A stretch of 28,843 nt of DNA from Candidatus Nitrosopumilus sp. GTDB taxonomy: Archaea; Thermoproteota; Nitrososphaeria; Nitrososphaerales; Nitrosopumilaceae. Every line of letters starts with the position of its first letter. Position 1 is the stretch's first letter. A model generated the notes under the pieces. The model was not told the origin of the DNA. It did no database searches and saw only the letters and a list, made by a program, of their open reading frames with translations. A program made the position numbers and the translations under genes. Shown here one piece after another: positions 22,576-28,843 of the stretch. The stretch is taken from positions 1 through 28,843 of the forward strand of contig JAOUAE010000002.1 of the NCBI GenBank assembly GCA_029861085.1, in the 5' to 3' direction.

Positions 22576-23970
22576 ATGACAGCTGGAATAGATGATATTG
22601 CGATATACATTCCACGATTGTATATTGATGCATCTGATTTTGCAATTAACAGGGGATTAGATCCAGTAAAATTACAAAAAGGTTTAGGAGTTTCTCAAAT
22701 GGCAATAGTTGATGCCAATCAAGATCCAGCATGTCTTGCAGCAAATGCATGTTTGCAAATTATGCAAAAAAATAAACTATCGCCAGAAGATATTGGAAGA
22801 TTATACATTTCAACTGAATCAGCATTTGATGAATCAAAGGCGATGAACTCCTATGTGGTAGGAATGCTAGAACAGGTTTATGGTCAAGGCGCGTTTGAAC
22901 ATTGTGGAGGAGTAGAAACTAAATTCGCCTGTGTTAGTGGCTCTTATGCTCTTTATGATAATACAAATTGGATTAGAGCAGGTGAAGCTGAAGGAAAACA
23001 TGCACTCGTCGTAGTTTCAGATATTGCAAAGTATGACATGGGTTCTAGTGGAGAAATGACGCAAGGAGCAGGAGCAGTAGTTATGCTTCTCAATGATAAT
23101 CCAAGACTGTTGGCATTTGATCCTAAAGTTACAGCCACATCAATTAAAGATGAATATGACTTTTACAGGCCTTTTGGAAAAGAAACCCCTATTGTACACG
23201 GACAGTATTCTAATTTGCTTTATATGATCCAAGTAAGAAAAGCACTTGAGGCATACAAGAAAAAAATAATTTCAACAGGACTAATCAAGATAAAGACAGA
23301 CGAAACAATTTTGGATCATATGGACTACATTAACATGCACTTGCCATACAGCAATATGGGAAAGAAAGCATTGGCGTATTTAGTTAGACACGAGTGGAGG
23401 CAACTTCCACGATGGAGAAAAATATTGCAAGATATAGAAATGGATGAACCAATACCTAAAGACCCACGTGGAACAATTGAATCGGTATTAGGTGATGAAG
23501 AGTTTATGGCAAAAGATCATGAATTTACCAAACTGTTTACAAGAACCCCCGAATATCAAGAAATTTATGAATCAAAGCTTGCAAGTTCACTTGTTGCATC
23601 AACTATGATTGGTAATTTGTATACGGCATCGTTATACCTTGGATTTAGAAGTAGTTTAGAATTTGAATACAAAAAAGGAATTGATCTGGAAGGAAAAAGA
23701 ATAGGATTCGGATCTTATGGCAGTGGAAGTAGTGCAATGGTATTCAGCGGAGTTGTACAACCAGAATACAAAGAAATTGTAAATGATATGAACCTGCAAT
23801 CAGAAATTGGTAATAGAAAAAGACTGACGTGGGAGGAATATGAAGAATTACATGAAAATAAACTATCACCAGAAGAATCAATGGTGAATTCAAAGAAAGA
23901 ATTCATCTTAGTTGATGTGCAAACTGAAAAAGAAAACAGAGGCGAAAGACGTTACGTCTACAACGAATAA
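22576..23970 (+). CDS. 3-hydroxy-3-methylglutaryl-CoA synthase (archaeal type)
   Basis: A 464-residue HMG-CoA synthase. The catalytic triad is visible: E81 (ISTESAFDESKA), C119 (KFACVSGSYAL) and H255 (INMHLPYSNMGKKA). It condenses acetyl-CoA with acetoacetyl-CoA for the mevalonate route to archaeal lipids. The central motif YDMGSSGEMTQGAGAVVM is typical. Unlike most archaea it is not beside thiolase and DUF35 genes, which here lie at 12313-13727 in another operon. TATA-like CTTATTAAT (22547-22555) is 25 bases before the ATG. The C-terminal end after about 425 is a charged extension. Confidence 0.96.
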   Translation: MTAGIDDIAIYIPRLYIDASDFAINRGLDPVKLQKGLGVSQMAIVDANQDPACLAANACLQIMQKNKLSPEDIGRLYISTESAFDESKAMNSYVVGMLEQVYGQGAFEHCGGVETKFACVSGSYALYDNTNWIRAGEAEGKHALVVVSDIAKYDMGSSGEMTQGAGAVVMLLNDNPRLLAFDPKVTATSIKDEYDFYRPFGKETPIVHGQYSNLLYMIQVRKALEAYKKKIISTGLIKIKTDETILDHMDYINMHLPYSNMGKKALAYLVRHEWRQLPRWRKILQDIEMDEPIPKDPRGTIESVLGDEEFMAKDHEFTKLFTRTPEYQEIYESKLASSLVASTMIGNLYTASLYLGFRSSLEFEYKKGIDLEGKRIGFGSYGSGSSAMVFSGVVQPEYKEIVNDMNLQSEIGNRKRLTWEEYEELHENKLSPEESMVNSKKEFILVDVQTEKENRGERRYVYNE

Positions 23971-24027
23971 TTAATCAAATAATTAATAAAAATTTGTAAA
24001 TCAAGCAACATAGGTTTCGTTTACCCT

Positions 24028-24201
24028 TCATTGAAATTTTTTACTTTGACATTTGGAACAATATGTAGCAAACAAATTTGCACTAGGATCATACTTTACA
24101 TTCAAATCAGATTCATCAGTACAAAGCCGAATCCCATCTTTTACGACGTGTATCATATTATCTGCTAAAATAAAATAAGCCTCAGGTTCTTTATCAGTCA
24201 T
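24028..24201 (-). CDS. Small zinc-knuckle protein (57 aa)
   Basis: A 57-residue frame starting MTDKEPEAYFILADNM, with IHVVKDGIRLCTDESDLN and the end YCSKCQSKKFQ. The CxxC near the C-terminus plus an earlier Cys could bind zinc, possibly in a dimer. It shares its MTD start and layout with the next minus-strand gene. Function unknown. Confidence 0.65.
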   Translation of the reverse strand: MTDKEPEAYFILADNMIHVVKDGIRLCTDESDLNVKYDPSANLFATYCSKCQSKKFQ

Positions 24202-24231
24202 GATTTTTTATCCGTTATCAATCCCTATGAA

Positions 24232-24408
24232 TTAAGTCAGCGAATTTTTTCTTTTCCCTTCAGCAATTCCTTCAATTTTTCCTTTAATAAAAGCAAGATC
24301 ATATGTCCTAAGCAAAACCTCTTCACCATCCTGCATATTTGTTTGCAGATGTTTTGCCATGTTTTTAAGAATTTCTTCTTTAGATGGAATTTCAGAAACG
24401 TCTGTCAT
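24232..24408 (-). CDS. Hypothetical 58-aa helical protein
   Basis: A 58-residue frame starting MTDVSEIPSKEEILKNM, followed by AKHLQTNMQDGEEVLLRTYDL and a basic end (KGKIEGIAEGKRKN). It is helical, soluble, and separated by 30 bases from the zinc-knuckle gene downstream on the same strand. Frame length and composition suggest a real gene; function unknown. Confidence 0.6.
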   Translation of the reverse strand: MTDVSEIPSKEEILKNMAKHLQTNMQDGEEVLLRTYDLAFIKGKIEGIAEGKRKNSLT

Positions 24409-24488
24409 TTTATTTTTAATAACAACTGTGTATTATAATCTAATCTTCAAACTATTCAAAACTCATTTTGGATTTCAGTTTAATTCCA

Positions 24489-24806
24489 TCACCTAGAAGG
24501 TCTCTTAAATCCCTGCTTTATGTTACAGTTAGATGCAGAAGAGTTTTCAAATTTTCTGTCTAGACGCTTCTTTTTTGATGTAGAATTATCCATAACTTCT
24601 TCAATTTTGAAAACTTTCTTAGCAGGTACTTTGATTGGGGTCTCAGTGAAAATGATGTTTGTAGCGGGAATTTTTTGAGATGTTTTGTTTGGATTTTTCT
24701 TTTTTAGTTTATCTGTATCCATAGATGTTTTTTTAGTCCATGTGATATTTCTTACATCAGATGATGAAGACCTTTCAATGTTGTAATCTCCCAATGATTT
24801 GGTCAT
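24489..24806 (-). CDS. Hypothetical basic, disordered protein
   Basis: A 105-residue protein rich in Lys, Ser, Thr and Asn with few hydrophobics (KLKKKNPNKTSQKIPATNI, KKRLDRKFENSSASN), so mostly disordered. It starts MTKSLGDYNIERSSSS and ends QGFKRPSR. Basic charge may mean nucleic-acid contact, but no domain is visible. The same-strand neighbours are also small unknown proteins. It could be a rapidly evolving lineage-specific gene. Confidence 0.6.
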   Translation of the reverse strand: MTKSLGDYNIERSSSSDVRNITWTKKTSMDTDKLKKKNPNKTSQKIPATNIIFTETPIKVPAKKVFKIEEVMDNSTSKKKRLDRKFENSSASNCNIKQGFKRPSR

Positions 24807-24863
24807 ACATTATTCATATTCATTACAAACTTAAGCGTATTGAAAAAGAGGTTTATTTTTGAT

Positions 24864-25496
24864 TTAGTTTGCTTGTTTTGTATTTCTTCTTGTCCATTCA
24901 TCAATTATTTCAGTAAAGTTTGAATCAAATTCAAACATTAGTTCTACAAAATCCTCCTGTGTGAAGGATACTCCATTTCCATTCTCATCAATAAAACAAA
25001 ATCCGTTGTTTTTAAAATACCATGCTGAATTACCCAAGATTTGATGAAAATGTTTTGGGAATAATTCTTCAAATTCGGCCATCCCTAATTCTTGAGCAAG
25101 ACTAAGTACTAGTTGGTGCAATGTAGTATTTTTTGTAACTTTGATTTTTTTCTTACCAATTTTTTTAGTGGGATTGATGAATTCTTTCAGGATGGATGTG
25201 CTGGTTTCAAGATAATTCAAGCCGTGAAAAATGAAATAATTAGATATCAGTCTCATAGTGGACACATCACGAATTTCGAATTTTTTTGAAACAAAGCCTG
25301 TAAGTGTTGTCAATTTTTTAGGATCTTGAAAAATATTATTGAAGTCTTGAAATGTTTTAGATTCATCTTTACGATTTTTTATAATATGTTTTGTAATTTC
25401 TGGAAATTTTGAAAAATCTTTGTAAACTATAAGGTTTTTAGCTTCTGCCTTGTCAAAGAAATCTTTTATTATTTTTCCTCTTCTATGAGGTGTCAT
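24864..25496 (-). CDS. Hypothetical 210-aa soluble protein
   Basis: A 210-residue soluble protein of a family I do not recognise. It opens with a basic helix (MTPHRRGKIIKDFFDKAEAK); residues 50-110 hold charged helices and KFEIRDVSTMRLISNYFIFHGL; a basic linker (KKIGKKKIKVTKNTTLH) divides it from a helical C-terminal half with EFEELFPKHFHQILGNS and DENGNGVSFTQEDFVELM. The DENGNG-x5-QEDF pattern is loop-and-helix like an EF-hand, but is a single incomplete copy, so calcium binding is not claimed. Next genes on this strand are small. Confidence 0.7.
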   Translation of the reverse strand: MTPHRRGKIIKDFFDKAEAKNLIVYKDFSKFPEITKHIIKNRKDESKTFQDFNNIFQDPKKLTTLTGFVSKKFEIRDVSTMRLISNYFIFHGLNYLETSTSILKEFINPTKKIGKKKIKVTKNTTLHQLVLSLAQELGMAEFEELFPKHFHQILGNSAWYFKNNGFCFIDENGNGVSFTQEDFVELMFEFDSNFTEIIDEWTRRNTKQAN

Positions 25497-25558
25497 GAAT
25501 CTTGTGTTAGAATAACGAACTTAAGCCTATGGATTAAATTCAGAAATTAATTATAATT

Positions 25559-25783
25559 TTACACATCTCTTTCCTTTGCATTGAATATGAGATCAGAATC
25601 ACCCGTTTTTTCTTTTAATTTAACATATTCTTCTTTTTGTCTGATCATTTTTTCCCTATACTCCCCAAACATTTTTTCTTCATCTAATATCTCCTCTTTG
25701 TGACATATTCTCTTGTGAATCAAATAATTCGTAACTACATTCTCATCATCCGTTAGTATCATGTCACAATGTTCACATTTCAT
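25559..25783 (-). CDS. Small C2H2/C2HC-type zinc-finger protein
   Basis: A 74-residue protein. From ATG 25783 it begins MKCEHCDMILTDDENVVTNYL, a zinc-finger knuckle CxxC, followed by IHKRICHKEE supplying the His and Cys/His ligands. After that a charged coiled-coil-like region (MFGEYREKMIRQKEEYVKLKEK) ends in NAKERDV. A longer frame exists from ATG 25810, adding MCCNLVCQV before the finger, but those residues look like upstream non-coding sequence. Likely a nucleic-acid or protein-binding adaptor; function unknown. Confidence 0.7.
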   Translation of the reverse strand: MKCEHCDMILTDDENVVTNYLIHKRICHKEEILDEEKMFGEYREKMIRQKEEYVKLKEKTGDSDLIFNAKERDV

Positions 25784-25953
25784 TACTTGACAGACCAGAT
25801 TACAACACATAACAATTAAACTTTTTACAAACTTGGTAGAATCATTTTTTTGACCTTTTGTCGGTCTGATTAAAAATGACTTGATTTATTTTAATTCAAA
25901 AATACAACAAGCAGACATTATGATATAAGTGAGGCTTTTTATGCTGTCAAATA

Positions 25954-26505
25954 ATGAAAGAAGAAGAAGCAAATCCAATCAAAGATTACTTGTTTGAATA
26001 TATTGAGAAATCACAGATAATTCCAAACCTGATTGTCGGAAAAAAGTTTGATGAGATAATTGAAGATATTACAAATAATTGTTACAATCAAGTTATATCA
26101 ATGGGGAAAAAAGATGAATCCGTCGGGGTTTTAGCTACGGGATTACTGCATTATCTACTCACTAATGCCCTGATCACAAGCCAAAGAAAAATAGATCATA
26201 ATGGAATTGATGTAGATATTGTAGTTCCAGACATAAAGACTTTGGAGAAAGATCCAAAAAAAACATTGTTAATTTGCATACCAAAATCATCAGACATTAA
26301 AATAATCAATGAAAAAATTGTCCAAATGGAGAAAATTCAACCTGAAAAAGAAAATATCTGGCTAGTATTGTCTGAAAACATCCCAATTGGAAAAAAATCA
26401 TTTGTGTTGTCTAAAGAAAATAACACATTTTCAAAAATAATCTTTGAAATAGCTAAATTTAGCAATGTTGGTGGATCAAATAAATTTAAAATTTTACGAG
26501 TGTAA
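25954..26505 (+). CDS. Hypothetical 183-aa protein
   Basis: A 183-residue soluble protein. A helical N-terminal part (KDYLFEYIEKSQIIPN, ... LLHYLLTNALITSQRK) is followed by strands HNGIDVDIVVPDI and TLLICIPKSSDIK, then a C-terminal alpha-beta part. Asp on one strand and Lys on the next resembles a degenerate PD-(D/E)XK nuclease core, but the acidic residue before the Lys is missing, so this is only a hint. A TATA-like GATATAAG near 25921-25929 lies about 28 bases before the ATG. It is convergent with bioD, 7 bases between ends; no functional link is apparent. Confidence 0.7.
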   Translation: MKEEEANPIKDYLFEYIEKSQIIPNLIVGKKFDEIIEDITNNCYNQVISMGKKDESVGVLATGLLHYLLTNALITSQRKIDHNGIDVDIVVPDIKTLEKDPKKTLLICIPKSSDIKIINEKIVQMEKIQPEKENIWLVLSENIPIGKKSFVLSKENNTFSKIIFEIAKFSNVGGSNKFKILRV

Positions 26506-26512
26506 GATACAT

Positions 26513-27199
26513 CTATTTCAACAATAATTTCAAATCAAGATTTTTCTTGAAGATTTTATTCATTGAGGAATCGCTCAAATCGTCAATAAATGGAATCGAG
26601 CCCAATATTGGAACATCCAACAGATTTTTCAAATCACGTGCCAATTCTTTTGTTTTGTATCCATCAGAATCAAAATCATTTATGATTATTCCTTTAATTG
26701 GAATTTTATATTTTTCACACATCCTTACAGTCATTATGGTGTGATTGACAGTTCCAATTTTACTTCTCGTCACTATGACTGCAGGGATTTTCATTTCTTT
26801 AATCAGATTTGCTACATAGTAATCTTTCAAAATAGGAGTCATCACGCCACCCATTCCTTCAACAAGGATCATCTCATGAAGTTTTGATAATTTTTTGAAA
26901 CTTGAAAGTATCGCAGGAATTTTTGGTTTTATTTTCAAATTTTTCCATGCAGTGTAAGGTGATGCAGATATTGGGAAGAATTGAGGGTTTACTAAATTCT
27001 CAGGATCATTTACTTGAGCAGCAGTAGATAAAATTTCAACATCTTCCGATTTCAATCCCTTTTTCTGGGCAATTCCTGCAGCAAAAGGCTTCATTACACC
27101 CACATCAATGCCCATTTTTCGAACAGATACTGCCAAGCCTGCTGTGATGTACGTTTTTCCGACATCAGTATCAGTTCCGGTGATGAAAATGGATTTCAA
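26513..27199 (-). CDS. bioD: Dethiobiotin synthetase (BioD)
   Basis: A 228-residue ATP-dependent enzyme that closes the ureido ring of dethiobiotin from diaminopelargonate and CO2. The P-loop GTDTDVGKT (8-16), VMKPFAAG with the conserved Lys, LVEGMGGVMTPI and TRSKIGTVNHT are typical. Length is normal. It is on the minus strand with the small protein at 27254 upstream, and bioA is divergent on the other side, so the two biotin genes probably share a control region. bioB and bioF are not in the window. Confidence 0.96.
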   Translation of the reverse strand: MKSIFITGTDTDVGKTYITAGLAVSVRKMGIDVGVMKPFAAGIAQKKGLKSEDVEILSTAAQVNDPENLVNPQFFPISASPYTAWKNLKIKPKIPAILSSFKKLSKLHEMILVEGMGGVMTPILKDYYVANLIKEMKIPAVIVTRSKIGTVNHTIMTVRMCEKYKIPIKGIIINDFDSDGYKTKELARDLKNLLDVPILGSIPFIDDLSDSSMNKIFKKNLDLKLLLK

Positions 27200-27253
27200 T
27201 ACAATAGATTCAAATCATTTCATTGATTAATTCATCGGTTAGTTCAGACACGC

Positions 27254-27409
27254 CTAAACGTCTATTCCTGTAATTACCCAATCAAGTGTTCTGAGAACGC
27301 CTTGATAGTATTTCATGGCTTCCATCGATTCAGTTTCCACCAATCTTTTTTCTATTTCTTTTCTATATTCTTCAATTTCTTCTTCAGTTTTCATGAATAC
27401 TGATACCAT
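27254..27409 (-). CDS. Small helical protein between bioD and bioA
   Basis: A 51-residue frame starting MVSVFMKTEEEIEEYRKEI, ending LRTLDWVITGIDV; an internal ATG at 27394 gives 46 residues. It is acidic and helical, with a hydrophobic end, and is on the bioD strand with 54 bases between. The balanced residue use and helical regularity make it a plausible gene, probably co-transcribed with bioD. It is a possible biotin-associated protein only by position. Confidence 0.65.
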   Translation of the reverse strand: MVSVFMKTEEEIEEYRKEIEKRLVETESMEAMKYYQGVLRTLDWVITGIDV

Positions 27410-27468
27410 AAGATGATTTATTCATTAATCTTTAGAGTCAGAAGAAAAGATCAAAGCAAATCGGTTAA

Positions 27469-27475
27469 TTATTAA
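27469..27475 (+). promoter_or_regulatory. TATA element of bioA, leaderless TTG start
   Basis: TTATTAA, in GGTTAATTATTAAGATC, is centred 27 bases before the TTG at 27499. This matches a leaderless transcript and supports TTG as the true start of bioA. The divergent small gene starts about 60 bases to the left. Confidence 0.5.
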
Positions 27476-27498
27476 GATCTGAAATTACACCAAAGCAG

Positions 27499-28815
27499 TT
27501 GAAAAGTTCTGTCTGGCACCCAAACACGCAGATGAAAGAGTGGGAATCTTTTGATAAAATTACCAAAGGTAAAGGAGTATGGCTAATTGACTCGAGAGGA
27601 AACAAGATGATTGATGCTGTTGCATCAATGTGGTGTAATGTGTGGGGACATTCAAATCTACAACTAATTACAGCCATTACGGAACAAACCAAGAAACTCC
27701 AGCATTCGCCATTGTTTAACCTCACAAACGAGCCTGCAGAAAAACTTGCAAATACCCTAGTAAAAATATCGCCAAAAATGCACAAGGTGTTCTATTCAGA
27801 TAACGGCTCGTCTGCAATGGAGATTGCCATCAAAATGGCATTACAATATTGGAAAAATATTGGAAATGAAAAGAAGACAGAGATTGCAACATTGGAAAAC
27901 GGATATCACGGAGATACATTTGGAGCCATGTCTGTAGGATACGTGCCAGAATTTTTTGGCAAATTCAAAAAACAATTATTTTCAACAATTCAATTTCCGG
28001 TTCCAAACAAATACAGGATTCCAAAAGGATTCACTTTTACAGACTATCAGAATCACTGTTTAGAAAAAATTGAAAGCAAGTTTTCCAAAAACAACAACAT
28101 TGCGGCATTTGTAATGGAGAGTGGTGCACAGGTTGCAGGGGGAGTAATAATTTATCCAAAAGGATTTCAATCCAAAATCAGCCAGATATGTAAAAAATAT
28201 GACGTGTTGTTTGTTCTAGATGAAATTGCAACCGGTTTTGGAAGGCTAGGATCAATGACACAGTATGAGGAACAAAAAAGTATTCCAGACATTGTGGCAT
28301 ATGGCAAAATGCTAACTGGAGGATACCTTACGATGGCTGCAACGTTGGCAAATAAGAAAATTTATGATTCATTTTTAGGTGAATTTAACGATTGGGTACA
28401 TCTGTTTCACGGTCACACTTACACAGGAAATCCAATCGCTGCAGCTGTTGCAAACGAAAATCTGAACATGTATAAGAAAAATAATTTGATTAAAAAAATT
28501 CAAAAAACGTCAAAAGTTTTTGATGAATTCCAGGATGAATTATCCGAAATAGATATCGTGGGAGATATCAGATACAAAGGAATGCTCATGGGGATTGAAC
28601 TTGTGAAAAACAAAAAAGAAAAAACTCCAATTCATCCCCAAAAATCAATTAACAAGATATTTTTTGAGGAGGGTAAAAAACAAGGAATCTACCTGAGAAC
28701 ACTTGGAAACATAGTCATGCTTGTACCTCCTTTAGCAATAACGGAAAAGGAACTCAGTTTACTCCTAAAAAAGGCAATTAAAACAATTCAATCTGCAAAA
28801 TCAAAGGTAGTTTGA
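27499..28815 (+). CDS. bioA: Adenosylmethionine-8-amino-7-oxononanoate aminotransferase (BioA)
   Basis: A 438-residue class III PLP aminotransferase. It moves an amino group from S-adenosylmethionine to KAPA, making diaminopelargonate for BioD. N-terminal SSVWHPNTQMKEW and MIDAVASMWCNVWGHSN are BioA features; the cofactor Asp is D241 (LFVLDEIATGFGRLG) and the PLP lysine is K270 (VAYGKMLTGGYL). ENGYHGDTFGAMSVG and LFHGHTYTGNPIA also fit. The start is TTG; no in-frame ATG precedes it, and the TATA spacing supports it. It is followed in this window only by the 28 bases to the edge, so bioB or other genes may follow. Confidence 0.95.
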   Translation: MKSSVWHPNTQMKEWESFDKITKGKGVWLIDSRGNKMIDAVASMWCNVWGHSNLQLITAITEQTKKLQHSPLFNLTNEPAEKLANTLVKISPKMHKVFYSDNGSSAMEIAIKMALQYWKNIGNEKKTEIATLENGYHGDTFGAMSVGYVPEFFGKFKKQLFSTIQFPVPNKYRIPKGFTFTDYQNHCLEKIESKFSKNNNIAAFVMESGAQVAGGVIIYPKGFQSKISQICKKYDVLFVLDEIATGFGRLGSMTQYEEQKSIPDIVAYGKMLTGGYLTMAATLANKKIYDSFLGEFNDWVHLFHGHTYTGNPIAAAVANENLNMYKKNNLIKKIQKTSKVFDEFQDELSEIDIVGDIRYKGMLMGIELVKNKKEKTPIHPQKSINKIFFEEGKKQGIYLRTLGNIVMLVPPLAITEKELSLLLKKAIKTIQSAKSKVV

Positions 28816-28843
28816 AGACTGTTAACCCCCTACCACAAGAAGG

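Noticed and set aside
23966..23987. Direct repeat AATAATTAAT twice at the end of HMG-CoA synthase.
   Set aside because: Only A and T, ten bases, and partly formed by the stop codon; easily chance in AT-rich DNA.
24864..25496. EF-hand-like DENGNG loop in the 210-residue protein.
   Set aside because: Single copy, loop residues incomplete; calcium binding is not supportable.
25954..26505. Possible PD-(D/E)XK nuclease in the 183-residue protein.
   Set aside because: The Glu/Asp before the Lys is absent and no other catalytic residue fits, so no nuclease call is made.

Overview
The window looks like chromosome from an ammonia-oxidising archaeon (Thaumarchaeota/Nitrososphaerota, Nitrosopumilus-like). 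The reasons are the low GC content, the archaeal enzyme set (type II glyceraldehyde-3-phosphate dehydrogenase, archaeal HMG-CoA synthase, thiolase plus DUF35 pair, Hjc-like resolvase), and the promoters: TATA elements lie 25-30 bases before many start codons, as expected for leaderless mRNAs. Shine-Dalgarno-like sequences are rare. There is no phage, insertion sequence, CRISPR or rRNA.

Layout. 1-2000: the cut end of an unknown gene, two small unknown proteins, an HDDC2/YfbR-like HD phosphohydrolase, a PduO-type cobalamin adenosyltransferase and tRNA-Phe(GAA). 2000-5500: a lysine-tailed small protein, two overlapping stand-alone Lrp/AsnC ligand-binding (RAM) domains, a VOC protein, two unknown proteins, two tiny zinc-binding proteins and a class III nucleotidyl cyclase. 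5500-11250: an unknown 279-aa protein, threonine deaminase, purE and purK in back-to-back orientation, a membrane protein, small proteins and a sugar-phosphate nucleotidyltransferase. 11300-14800: a coupled luciferase-like oxidoreductase, thiolase and DUF35 operon, then a methyltransferase-like protein and a coiled coil. 14970-17110: an Hjc-like nuclease, two unknown proteins, a convergent pair of tiny Cys-rich proteins and an unknown helical protein. 17270-21064: threonine synthase, a CNNM/CorC-type membrane protein and type II GAPDH. 21340-23970: small proteins, a DsbA-like thioredoxin-fold protein and HMG-CoA synthase. 24028-26505: mostly minus-strand small unknown proteins. 26513-28815: bioD, a small protein and bioA.

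Together the genes cover core anabolism: threonine and isoleucine, purine, biotin, isoprenoid precursors, gluconeogenesis and the B12 coenzyme. Between them lie many very small proteins, at least eight of them below 60 residues, and several carry zinc-type Cys motifs. The genes are tightly packed: three convergent pairs share a 4-bp stop/stop overlap.

No obvious new multi-gene defence or mobile system is visible. The best leads are the tandem orphan RAM domains, the cyclase with Lys at the usual transition-state Arg position, the oxidoreductase-thiolase-DUF35 operon, the paired tiny Cys-rich genes, and several palindromes in promoter positions.
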